NCBI GenBank assembly: GCA_050084985.1
Contig: JBITNC010000001.1
Coordinates: forward strand, 185,008,001 to 185,072,000
Reading direction: 5' to 3'
Source of the DNA: Nageia nagi
Taxonomy: Eukaryota > Pinophyta
Length of the DNA stretch: 64,000 nt
Below are positions 1-9,871 of the stretch, piece after piece (position 1 is the first letter of the stretch; every line of letters begins with the position of its first letter). Under the pieces are notes generated by a model. That model ran no database searches and was not told where the DNA came from. It worked only from the letters and a program-made list of their open reading frames with translations. The translations under genes were made by a program, and so were the position numbers.

Positions 1-193
1 TATCATCAAAATCTTTTTTTTTTTGTATAAAGCTTAAGATCTTTTAGTAGGATATAATTATAGCTTCTCTGAATCAAAACTTATTATTTATATATATTTC
101 ATCGTCTTGTGTTGTCATGAGGATAGTCCTTGCCATGACTGAATATGATTTTTTTTTTGAATTTTGCAATTGATACGTTCTGAAAATGATATT

Positions 194-525
194 GTAATAC
201 ATCAAAACTACACGTGTGTCAATCTCCATACTGTGTGTTGTTTATGGTAGTTGCATGACAAGACTCTAGTTTGTCTCTGCATACCGAAGCGAGTATGTGA
301 TGGTAAGTTGCATGACAAGACTCTAGTTTGTCTATGCATGTCGAAGCGAGTATGTGATAGGAAGCTTGTTTTGTATATAATTTTGAGATAGTGATGTTGT
401 ATATCAAAACTTCACTTGTGTTTATCTCCATACTGTGTGCTATTTATGGTAGTTGCATGACAAGACTCTAGTTTGTCTCCGCATGCCGAAGCGAGTATGT
501 GATAGGAAGCTTGTTTTGTATATAC
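194..525. repeat. Imperfect tandem repeat, three copies
   Basis: A core beginning GTTGCATGACAAGACTCTAG and running through CGAAGCGAGTATGTGA occurs at about 250, 307 and 452. Copies 1 and 3 also share a preceding stretch (TCTCCATACTGTGTG), so the array is a longer unit of about 145-200 bp with a partial middle copy. It lies in the part of the window that should belong to element F, downstream of its protease. No coding sense is seen. Confidence 0.8.
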
Positions 526-2070
526 AAGTCATCTTTCATTTTTCTCTGCTTTTGACCCAGCATAATGGGTTTCGTGATGATCTTTTGCATAAGTATTTTA
601 GAATCATATTGAGCATAAATATCTTATTTTAGATTATAAGTAATTTTAATTACCTTAACCGTGAGTAGACATATAACTTTTGATTTTGTAATTAACAATG
701 TTTTGCACTTAATTTGGGAACATTTTAAGAGAGATGTAACCATAGTCTTACTATGTGATCGCGGGCTTACTTTGATTGTGGTGTTGATCTTAGCATTATG
801 GCCCCTTTTGAACTGACTAATGATGTCAGTGATGATGATGATAGACTGTTCAAAAAACTAATACATATTAGCTAGTGAACAAGTAAGATGAATGTGCAAA
901 TGATTCTAACCTTATTGTTCCAATCATTTATAGGTGAACATCAGGTTTGATTTTAGGTCATGGGAAGTTGTATTTACCCCAATTATCCAGGTATGATTTC
1001 TTGAGCTTTGCCATTGAAGTATTTTGAACACATGTTGGTTGTACACCAAATAGGTACTAAAGGCTTGTTTCCATATATCATTACATGGGTGTCTTGTGTT
1101 TATCCCAAGGGAATGTATGGAGCTGAGCCAGGTATATGACATGAAGTCCCCTTTGTGTGCACTGATTTGAATTTTGATTATTATGTTATTGCTCTAGAAG
1201 AATAGGTTTTACAAAAATCATTGGAATCCTATTTTTTGATGGCTAGGGTTTCCTAAATACGTATAACAATAAGTGATGACTAAACATGCATAACATGACA
1301 TATGATTTGAACTAGGAAGTTCATGATTCATTGTAAGATCATAAACAATAAATGGTGTTTATCCTATCAAGGATTCATGATGAAATTGTTTATGATCGAG
1401 TTTGCATGTTTATTTGGTTATCTTCTTCATGTTTTGACTTATTCCCATGAGTACATATATGTGATGTATGAATATGACGAATGGTTGACACACATACAAT
1501 TTTTTCATAAACATAAATGCATATGTGATACATGATTTTCATCTTGCATTGTTGTCGTGGATACATTTACTATATAATGGATTGCTCAGTGCCCCACTCA
1601 TGCTTTTGTAAATGTTGTAACATAGCAACAATGATGAGATGTTTTATTGTTGTTTCAATCATCGATGTTGATTTTGATTTTTTTTTTGTTATTTTATATT
1701 TTTATTGATTTTATATCGATATACCTAATCAAGTACTTATGATGAATAAAATAATGCTAATTTCCCCATCAAAGACTTTAGGATGGAACTATTTATGATT
1801 TGATATCATCAAAGATTCATGATGAGGAATATGATGATAACACTTATCCCATCAAAGACATATGGGATTATTCTTGTATTTTTATTTTTTAAATGTTGAT
1901 TTTGATATTCTTAAATATCTTCAAATTTAAGGATAATGATTTGAAAAATTGTAGTATTAGATTGTATCATTTACCAAACTTGGCTACTAATACTTTTTAT
2001 TTTATGATAACATGTACAAAGGATATGGAATAAGATGTAACACACATTCAATTTATGGGTATATGATAAT
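526..2070. other. AT-rich stretch without recognised gene
   Basis: No protein family, RNA gene or LTR end was recognised on either strand. Short open frames (924-1142 minus, 1323-1535 plus) have low-complexity composition and no motif. Because element F is inserted into G1 at 10906 and neither its left LTR nor the rest of G1 appears in the window, this stretch may be the 3' part of F or a further nested insertion. Confidence 0.5.
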
Positions 2071-2074
2071 GAAT

Positions 2075-2467
2075 GGAAAGGGGAGAAGCACATCGACTTC
2101 CAATTCAAAGGGAAGAGCAATTTCTTACTCTTGATCCTAAGGAATGATGGAAGCTATTAAATTTAACGATGTTCTAAGAGGGTGAAATGAATGGAATATG
2201 ATAGGAAAAAAACATTGACCTCCAATTCAATGGGAAGAACAATTTCTTATTCTTGATCCCAAAGAATAATGGAAGCTATGAAATTTAACAATGTTCTAGG
2301 GTTGACTTTTATCAATCTACTAAGGGCAATTTCTTGCTTAAACTTGTAGATAAGAATAGAAGCAAAAGGTTTTAACAACAACAATGTTGACTCCCATATT
2401 AATGGGGAGAGCAATTACTCGCTCTTTTTCTCAAATAATATGGAAGCACCTCCAATTTAACAATCGA
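2075..2467. repeat. Degenerate tandem repeat, about 110-180 bp spacing
   Basis: Three related blocks (about 2075-2180, 2190-2300, 2376-2467) share the order: GACTTCCAATTCAA-like segment, GGGAAGAGCAATTTCTTACTC-like segment, then ATGGAAGC and TTTAAC. The second and third copies are diverged. No reading frame is kept across copies. Confidence 0.7.
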
Positions 2468-3690
2468 TAAAGATAGATTAGAAAATATATGGATGTTGGA
2501 TAATAAAATATAAAAACTGGTATAGTATAATGTGTATGGGGTGGTGGATGTTAATATGAAAATAGTATAACAAATGAATAGACATAGGATGTATTGAGCA
2601 TTTAGAGAGATAAACTAATCAACTCATCAAGGCATTGATAAATATAAGTGTAATATTAATTACTATGTAATAATAAATAGTATGGGATGGAGGCATGGGA
2701 TGATGAAGAAATGTAATGATCATAATATTCAAGTTGACCATATTAACCAATCACCATTAGATTTTTTTTTCTTCTTCTTTAGATGATATAAAACAAAGTC
2801 ATGATGTTCTCAAAATTATCATAGACTCATGTGTGTGCAATGATGTTTATTTCCATCTCTAGACAATCTCAAACTAGATGTCACAAGAGCATAAAATATA
2901 TAAGCTAGTTCATCCATATGAAACGTACAGAGGTCCATAGGAAAGAAGGTCACTAATTAATATGGACATGTTGCCACTCGTAAGGTATGCCCCATTGCTA
3001 GACAGGCATCCATAGCCTCGATGAGGATTAACCCCTCGATCCCGCTACAACCTTGCTCTACTGCCAGTCAGGCATCCATAACCCCGGTAGAGGATATTGT
3101 AATCACCCAAGAATCATTGATATGATGTAGTAATTTTTTCTTTTTTTTGACTTTTTCCATCTCTTTTCACCTCTTTTTTTTTTTTTAAAACTATCAAATG
3201 ATTCTTAGGTTCGAGATGAAGCAAATAATAGGATGAACATGTAATACTTTCACTCGAAATCATGCCCTTGAAACACCTCATTCTTGACTGTTTTAAGATT
3301 ACTTAAATGTGAAGATGTGTATGAGTCTGTAATAACCTTAAGTGTATCATATTCATGTTTGTTTATCATACAAAGTTTCAAAAATTTCATGATGAAGGTT
3401 GGTAAAGTCAATAAGAATATTAATTTCATAAACTATTTCTTTTACAATAAGTATTAAACATATTTGTATAATGGTATGGAAGTGATCATGGATAATGTAT
3501 AGTATATATGCCTTGATGAATTGTTAGAATATAATCTGATACTCAAATATTCCAACATAATGGAGGATGAATATGAGGTGGAAAAAGAAGAAGACATGGA
3601 AATGCAATAAACATATTATAACCTATTTCAAAACTAGATATGATCATTTTAGTTTTTAATCATATTTTGATGTTTGTGTGATTTTTAAAT
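2468..3690. other. Non-coding stretch with a short duplicated segment
   Basis: No gene is recognised. At 2985-3100 a C-rich segment contains the phrase CAGGCATCCATA twice (about 3001 and 3066), each followed by a CCTCG or CCCCGG segment and GATGAGGAT or GAGGATAT. The rest is AT-rich with poly(T) tracts near 3140 and 3175. Confidence 0.5.
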
Positions 3691-3769
3691 CATGTTTTGA
3701 TGATTTTTTTTTTTTTTAATATGAAGGAGGGAAATTGCCCCAATGTGATCTATGTAAAACATGAGGAGA

Positions 3770-4714
3770 TCAAAAGTAAGATGGGGGACGACTGCCCCAA
3801 TGTGAACAATGTGAAGGAGATTGAATATCCTTATGCAAATAACATAATTCATCATTGTTTAATTGTGTGGAATGTATGTATGTATTTTGTAGATGATGTA
3901 AATTGTTATCTATCAATAAAGGTATATCTAGTTCAAATCGTTTATAATCCATCAAATCATGAAAGGCATGATTTAATTGGTGGCGATGTTCAGTATCATG
4001 CCCCAGTTGGTGATGATAAACATGATGTCCATACTTATCATATTTTATTGACTTAGGCTTTAGGTTTTCTTTCATTATATGATCTATCACTCTCTTAGGT
4101 TGTTTCGATGATTGCATTCCATCGATGTAATCATCTTTGGATTTTAATTTCCATCTCATATCTTTATGATTATGCCCTTGCCTAGCAGAGATGGATGATG
4201 ATTTCCCCTTTGACTTTTGCATAGGAGGTTTCATTTTCGATGGTTTTGTAATATTATAATGTGAATATGGATTTTCATCTCTTTGTACACAATGGAGTAC
4301 TCCCTCATGAATGTATTTTAGACAACCATGAAATGTAGATGGGACACATTCCATTTCTTGAATCCATGGTCTACCTAAAAGAATATTATATTGTTCAATG
4401 TTTCCTTCGATGATATATAATGATGTTTGTATCATCTTACATCCAATGGTGATGGGTAACACTATCGACCTTATTGTTGAACATAAGGCATTATTAAATG
4501 CCTTTATTTTTAATGATGGTAAAGAAATATGAGAGAAGGGAAGATTCAATTTGTGATATGCCAATATAGATATGATATTGACATCTGACCCTTCATCTAT
4601 TAATATCCTCTTAACAATTTTACCATTTACTTTATCGATGACATGGAGAGGTGGATCTAACCCTTGAGGTCCCTTGTTTGATTGTCTCTCATGGTCATAA
4701 AAGGAAATTATAGG
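3770..4714 (-). CDS. Retroviral-type aspartic protease region with trailing zinc-knuckle-like motif (element F)
   Basis: Open for 314 codons after an in-frame stop at 4715-4717; no ATG start is evident. Near the N-terminus is the protease active site ILIDEGSDVNII, where the usual D-T/S-G is D-E-G, then YNILLGRPW and VPSTFHGCLKY, the usual closing segment of plant Ty3/gypsy proteases. The protein then continues about 140 residues, basic and low in complexity, to a segment YHHQLGHDTEH followed by HAFHDLMDYKRF. This resembles the C-x2-H-x4-H-x4-C knuckle of plant gag proteins, with the cysteines replaced by histidine. It is in the same frame as the upstream gag but separated from it by at least three stops (4859, about 4772, 4715). 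A translated RT should follow in an autonomous element and is not seen. The family assignment is solid; activity is unlikely. Confidence 0.8.
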   Translation of the reverse strand, partial: PIISFYDHERQSNKGPQGLDPPLHVIDKVNGKIVKRILIDEGSDVNIISILAYHKLNLPFSHISLPSLKIKAFNNALCSTIRSIVLPITIGCKMIQTSLYIIEGNIEQYNILLGRPWIQEMECVPSTFHGCLKYIHEGVLHCVQRDENPYSHYNITKPSKMKPPMQKSKGKSSSISARQGHNHKDMRWKLKSKDDYIDGMQSSKQPKRVIDHIMKENLKPKSIKYDKYGHHVYHHQLGHDTEHRHQLNHAFHDLMDYKRFELDIPLLIDNNLHHLQNTYIHSTQLNNDELCYLHKDIQSPSHCSHWGSRPPSYF

Positions 4715-4858
4715 CTAATGTATCAATGGAGGAACTTGCATTTTGGATTTTTGATTATATGATATATCAATTTATTTTTCTTGTATGTTTTAAGTTCCAG
4801 TATCAACTCCAACTATTCTTATAATAGGTTGATTACTTGGATTCCAAGTGGGTGTCAC

Positions 4859-5887
4859 TTAATTGTAATTAGGTACAATAGATACTGTATTTACTTGATA
4901 TGAAGGAAGTGAGTCTTGATAATTTTTTAAATTTTGATCTGAAATAGAAGTATGGTCTTCAACTTCTAAGTTATTATCTTTGATTGAATTTTGAGTTCTA
5001 TTTCTCAATGATAGACAATTTTTCGTACTATGACCTTTTTGATGGTGATAATTACAATACTCATTTTTGTTATATTTTTCTTTTCTCGTAATTTTTATTT
5101 CACCATATTCAATCTTGACCTTCTCAATTATAACTGCTTGAGTAATAACTTCTTCGAGAGTATTATATCGTTGGATTTGTAATATACTAGCTATAGGCCT
5201 TAAACAATTTTGATTGAATAATTTAACTAACTCCTCCTGAGGTAAGGTATAGGGCATGCCATAGAGTATATCCTTCCATCGTGAAACAAAGTCAACAATT
5301 GATTCATTCTGGGATTGTTTTAGTTCTACAAGATCCATAATAGAAGATTCCTCTTTGATATAGATCCTAAAATGTTGTAAGAACAAGTTTGCTAATTGGG
5401 AAAATGAATAAATACTATGTCGTGGCAAATTATTATACCATTCCAGGGCTTGGGCTGCAAGCGTCATGGGGAACAAACGTATCATCAAGACCTCATCGTT
5501 AAAAATTAGGTAATTTGAAAACTTAAACCACCTTAAATGTTCCTTAGGATCCTTATTTCCTGTAAAAGGAATTATCTTAGGTATTTCAAAGTTGTAAGGT
5601 AATTTCTTCTTAGGGACACTTGGATGGATGGGTTCATTGAAAATATTGTCATATGTCAACTTCTTGAACCTTGATATGTTCATTTCTTTATTCATGAAAT
5701 CTTTCATGAAATCTTCTAATTCTTTATCTGTCCAACTACCTTGAGGATGTTTTTGATATCTTCTATGATTGGTGTTTCTTTCTAACTTCAGGTCTGAATT
5801 AGAAGATTCATCATTAGAAAGAGATCTTGATAACAATGATGAAGATGATAATGATGGAAGATTAGAAGGTAAATGATGCCCTTGCAT
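4859..5887 (-). CDS. Ty3/gypsy gag capsid and nucleocapsid region (element F)
   Basis: 342 codons from ATG at 5887. The central part matches the retrotransposon gag domain of plant Ty3/gypsy elements: PFTGNKDPKEHLRWF, AAQALEWYNNLP, and the segment around VDFVSRWKDILYGMP. Near residue 285 is a zinc knuckle CNYHHQKGHSTKNC, the C-x2-H-x4-H-x4-C variant common in this group. The frame extends upstream of the ATG as a lysine- and glutamate-rich coiled coil (5930 to about 6054) interrupted by one stop (about 5927), and meets the C-terminus of the 551-codon frame at 6031-7686 by a one-base shift. The ATG used here is therefore probably internal to a longer original gag. Gag would form the virus-like particle in the cytoplasm and bind element RNA. 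Confidence 0.88.
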   Translation of the reverse strand: MQGHHLPSNLPSLSSSSLLSRSLSNDESSNSDLKLERNTNHRRYQKHPQGSWTDKELEDFMKDFMNKEMNISRFKKLTYDNIFNEPIHPSVPKKKLPYNFEIPKIIPFTGNKDPKEHLRWFKFSNYLIFNDEVLMIRLFPMTLAAQALEWYNNLPRHSIYSFSQLANLFLQHFRIYIKEESSIMDLVELKQSQNESIVDFVSRWKDILYGMPYTLPQEELVKLFNQNCLRPIASILQIQRYNTLEEVITQAVIIEKVKIEYGEIKITRKEKYNKNEYCNYHHQKGHSTKNCLSLRNRTQNSIKDNNLEVEDHTSISDQNLKNYQDSLPSYQVNTVSIVPNYN

Positions 5888-6030
5888 TAGATTTCTAAGA
5901 GTTGTAGATGGTTGTACTTTATTTTATTGAGACTTCTCATGAAGTAACCAACTATTTCGAACTTCTTGTTTTACCTTATCAAAAATTTGTCGTTGTTTGT
6001 CAAGCTCTTGCTTTTCTTTTTTTTTGAATT

Positions 6031-7686
6031 CTATACTCTTTTCTTTAAGTTTGGCTTCCTCGTCTTACTTTGAACATCTTCATATCTTTTACTAAAGTTT
6101 ATAGTTTCTTCATAGTCTCTCTCTATGTGTTTTATCTTTGCTTCCAACTCCGCAAAAGAGGGTATCTCTCCTACCTTGAATTGTTTAGCTAAAGCTTTTC
6201 TACGTTTTTCTTGCGATGAGGGTTTCTCATAGGAATAAGGATCATAGAAGAATTTGTTTGAGATCTTACATTGAGGATTTGTTTGTGAGGTTCTTACTGA
6301 ATACAAGGTCATTCTATAAAAATATTCCATACAAGACCTAGCCCTATGAAGTGTTTTTTGATAGGTGGGGTCAGTTATCCTAGCTTGTGAAGAGGGGCTT
6401 TGAGGTTGATAATCTAAGCTCTCGAGAGGCAATTCTCTTTGTTGATTAGAGTAAGAGTCTTGATATCTCCATACTTGGTAATTAAGAGGTGATGATAATT
6501 GTGCCGAAGCTTGACTCTTTTGGTTTGCATAAGTTTTTACATCATGCTTTTGCCTCATCTCTTCTTGTCTCATTTTATCGACAAACTCATTGAAGGTTTT
6601 ATCATGTTGATCGTGAGAAGAACATGCTTGTTGTTGTTTATGGGATTCCCTTTGCCAAATATTCTTAGCTTTTTCATCACAAAAAGTATTCCTAAGTAAT
6701 TTATTTGTTATAGGGCTATCTTTTTTATCACATTCCCAAATTTTTATCAAGCTAGTTTGATATTTTGAAGGTATTTTTAGTGGGTTCGAACAACATTCAT
6801 CCTCATAAAACTTTGTATAATTATCATGATGTGTTGTTTCCCCACATGGATGTTCATTCCTAAGCTCATGTGTGTTAGCTTTGGAAATTTTATTTTTATA
6901 TTTTTCATTTCTTTGTGATTGAAATCCTTGAGATTCAATAATACAATCTATGGATTTTTTAATTCTTATGTGAAGCTCTTCAATTTCTACCTGTGATGAG
7001 AGTGAACAAGTTTCATCCTTGAACTCAAGAATATCATGAGATTCATGGGAATCAATAGAAGGTATTATAGCCTCTAGAAGGGGAGGAGAATGAAATTGCA
7101 ATTCTAAAGAATGCTCTGAAAGGTTCTCAAGATTCATGTCAAGCTTCTCTTCTTTAATATCATATTCATCCCAATGTCGGGGTGAAGACATCAAGGTATC
7201 TAACTCTAGGAGGTCATATGATTTAGCATAGGATGTTGCATCAAGGCCTTTGGCATTAATACTTGATTCATCCCTTAGCAAACTGGATTCATTAGGTTTG
7301 ATAGTCTCAAAAGGAGATGCACAACAAGATTTTAATTTGATGAGATGTGTCGATGAGTTTTCAATCTTTATGATGGGCTCATTATTTTCAGTGTTAAACT
7401 CATCCCATGATGAGGGCGAAGGAATGGAAGAACTATAATCTAGCTCTTCATGGGATCTAACAAGGCTTTCTAAGGATTGAAGAAGAGGTATGGTACATTG
7501 TTCTATCTCTGCTAAGTATGGTAAAAGCTTTTCAATGTCAATATAAAAATCACTCTTCATGACCTTTGAAGTAGAATAAGTATCTAAGGTTGTCTTGGCA
7601 AGATGTGACCATAGTCTCTGTATTTTTGGTTTTACTTTGATAGGAAAAGGAACATAATTTAAAAGTGCAACCAAGACAAACCTCAT
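6031..7686 (-). CDS. Long N-terminal extension of gag, or separate upstream ORF (element F)
   Basis: 551 codons from ATG at 7686 (the frame is open a little further, to a stop near 7745). I do not recognise a domain. Visible features: a hydrophobic N-terminus (FVLVALLNYVPFPI), three loosely repeated acidic/serine-rich blocks containing S-P-S/R-x-W-D-E-[FY] (near residues 85, 175 and beyond) followed by an acidic run, a basic middle, and a C-terminal heptad-like segment (AKIKHIERDYEETINFSKRY). Just after its stop the gag frame is open and continues the same lysine/glutamate-rich coiled coil, so a single-base frameshift near 6050 probably split one protein of roughly 940 residues. Ogre-type elements have an ORF before gag, which is the nearest known parallel. 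No internal stop in 1.65 kb suggests past selection. Confidence 0.6.
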   Translation of the reverse strand: MRFVLVALLNYVPFPIKVKPKIQRLWSHLAKTTLDTYSTSKVMKSDFYIDIEKLLPYLAEIEQCTIPLLQSLESLVRSHEELDYSSSIPSPSSWDEFNTENNEPIIKIENSSTHLIKLKSCCASPFETIKPNESSLLRDESSINAKGLDATSYAKSYDLLELDTLMSSPRHWDEYDIKEEKLDMNLENLSEHSLELQFHSPPLLEAIIPSIDSHESHDILEFKDETCSLSSQVEIEELHIRIKKSIDCIIESQGFQSQRNEKYKNKISKANTHELRNEHPCGETTHHDNYTKFYEDECCSNPLKIPSKYQTSLIKIWECDKKDSPITNKLLRNTFCDEKAKNIWQRESHKQQQACSSHDQHDKTFNEFVDKMRQEEMRQKHDVKTYANQKSQASAQLSSPLNYQVWRYQDSYSNQQRELPLESLDYQPQSPSSQARITDPTYQKTLHRARSCMEYFYRMTLYSVRTSQTNPQCKISNKFFYDPYSYEKPSSQEKRRKALAKQFKVGEIPSFAELEAKIKHIERDYEETINFSKRYEDVQSKTRKPNLKKRV

Positions 7687-7725
7687 AATGATAAAATTCA
7701 AAGGCCTTTTAATTGTTCTCAACAA

Positions 7726-8600
7726 TTCAAGATTTGTATCGATCTAGAGTGACTGACACATGCCTATGTTTCTATTTGTTACAAAGGGGGTTCAAAGTAA
7801 AAAAAAATTAAATAAAATCAACTTTTAACATCTTTTAAACCTATTCTTTTGTATTACCTATTATATCATTCCATAAATGAAACATTTCAATTGAGTATTT
7901 GAACATTTTTTTTTTAGGCTTTTATAAACAAACATCATAAAAGAAATTTTATTTTTATCTTTTATGTTTATATTTTTGAAAAGACAATTCAATGCACAAA
8001 CACCCTACATGCAAGTTTTCTTTTAACGATATGATTAGCTTTTTTAAGTTTTTCACATATTTTTAAATATCTAAAATAAATGAACGATATGAGTTGTTCA
8101 TTTTTAGTCTTTTAATTTTCCTAATTTGTTTTGACTAGTCAAGTGTTAAACAAGGTAGGTTAGGTAATTCTAAGTAATATTTACAAGTCTCTATGGCTTT
8201 TGGCTTGGTTCTAGGTGAGTCTCCTTTTTTGACTCCTACCTATGGGAAAGTCACCTTGGTCATCACCTCCAATTGTAACTTGGCTCTATGGATTCAAGTG
8301 TGTTATATCGATGGGTACAAAGAAGTAAGAATTAACGGTTGGTAGTGACATCCAACTCGTTAATATTCAATTATTCATTTAAGGCCTTATAAAATGCATT
8401 TAAACAAGTAAAATACATTTATGCATACTACCCTCCCAAACATTCATGTCCCTTTACTTATCTTATCTTAATGTGATACAATCAAAAGTTTATTTTAAGT
8501 GAATCTTGACCTTAATAAACCCCGTTGTTCTTTTTAATTATAATGTGATTCATTATCCAACCTCTTAATGATGTTCATTAACCCCTTCCAACTGTGGAAG
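7726..8600. other. Leader of element F, AT-rich part
   Basis: Untranslated leader between the repeat block and the gag start. It has no open frame of note. A segment around 7985-8025 (minus strand TGCATGTAGGGTGTTTGTGC) is also found in the leader of G3 at about 41555, which supports homology of the two leaders along their length. Confidence 0.6.
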
Positions 8601-8610
8601 TATTATGTGT

Positions 8611-9150
8611 GATAAATTCCCTCTTCTTACTAGTCACATATCTCTTCGACCTCCAATGGAGTGGTAAGAGCAGACTTGGTAAGAAGCCGTTAAGTGTAGA
8701 TAAATTAGTTAAGTGAGGTTCAATTACTCCTCCAAGAGTCACATATCCCTTCGACCTCCAATGGAGTGGTAAGGGCAGACATCTTTAAGAGTTTTAATGT
8801 GAAGTATATTTCCAAAATGAAATGTGAATAAATTTTACCTCTTTCACTTAACTTATTTCTGATCACTTAAGATCGCTTGAGGCGCAAAAGTGAGAGCATA
8901 CTTTGTTAAGTGAAAGTACTTAGTGTATTCGAATCCATCCAATTCATTAACCTTTTAATATGATTTATACTACCCAAAAACCCAATTTATTTCCTTTAGG
9001 TTTATTCCAAATCAAGTGTGATTCATTTACTCCTTCCAATTATGAAAGTATTATGTGTAGTAAATTACCTCCTCTTACTAGTCACATATCCCTTCGACCT
9101 CCAATGGAGTGGTAAGGGCAGACTTGGTAAGAGGTCGTTATGTGTGGATA
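8611..9150 (-). repeat. Three leader repeats with a conserved short hairpin (element F)
   Basis: Three copies of a 50-90 bp unit (about 8611-8700, 8729-8790, 9051-9150) share CACATATCCCTTCGACCTCC followed by AATGGAGTGGTAAG and GCAGAC. Inside each is CTCCA-A-TGGAG, a perfect 5-bp inverted repeat around one base. The same unit occurs twice in G3 on the other strand (about 40969-41020 and 41078-41125). The location between PBS and gag is where packaging or dimerisation signals of LTR elements lie; that role is inference. Confidence 0.8.
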
Positions 9151-9492
9151 AATTAACCAAATTAATGATAGTGTGAATGTGAAAGAAAAGAAGAATTAAT
9201 TACTTCTTCTTATCAGGTCTATTTTGGTCACCTTAGATCACATGAAGCACAAAGGGAGAGCATAAGTAGACAAGATAAAAAGTATTAATGTGTACGTACC
9301 CTTCACCCAAAACATGAAAATAAATACATAACATTATACATAAAGTAAATTAATAAAAAACATGCATTTAACCTTTTCTACCCGTTCTTATATGCACTCT
9401 GAAAACATAAATCAGAAAAACAAATACGAAGTTTACCCTTTTTTATTTAGTATATAAATGTCAACTAGTGCGAAAAAGGGGATATAGTAGGA

Positions 9493-9727
9493 CCTATGTT
9501 CAGGTCGTCGGCATTCTGTCAGAGTCGCTGGCATTTAGTTAAGTCGTCGGTGTTCTATTTCAATCGCTGGTGTCTGACCATAAATTATTGGCATTTCTGC
9601 AATAGATTTCCTATGTTCGGGTCACCAATATTCTATCAAAGTCACTGGCATTTTAGTTAAGTCGCCAACATTCTATTTCAATCGTTGGCATCCGACCATA
9701 AATTATTGGCATTTCTGTAATAGATTT
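9493..9727 (-). repeat. Tandem repeat, two copies of 117-118 bp, built of about 20-bp subunits
   Basis: The phrase CCTATGTTC starts copies at 9493 and 9610, and CCTAT recurs at 9728. Each copy is itself made of about five subunits of about 20 bp carrying a variable GTCGCTGGCATT-like core. Related cores (CGTTGGCGAC, CGCTGGTGATT, CCGGTGATC) recur in the LTR of F at about 10062-10090 and 10630-10700 and in the LTR of G3. Confidence 0.8.
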
Positions 9728-9850
9728 CCTATAAAAAGCACATAACATAAAATTTAAAGTTAGTATATGGAATAACCTGAATAAACCAGATAACAGAAAG
9801 GTAGAATTATTTTTAACATAAACAGAAACCTCCCTATCAATGATGGAGGT

Positions 9851-9869
9851 GCCCTCCTTCTAGCGCCAA
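9851..9869 (-). other. Candidate primer binding site of element F
   Basis: Two bases inside the LTR end the minus strand reads TTGGCGCTAGAAGGAGGGC. It starts with TGGCGC, as many plant Ty3/gypsy PBSs do, and G3 has TTGGTACTAGAAGGAGGCC at the equivalent place. I could not match it to a particular tRNA 3' end by eye. Confidence 0.6.
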
Positions 9870-9871
9870 AA

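Noticed and set aside
3697-4056. 119-codon plus-strand frame
   Set aside because: Overlaps the protease-knuckle frame on the minus strand and has no motif of its own.
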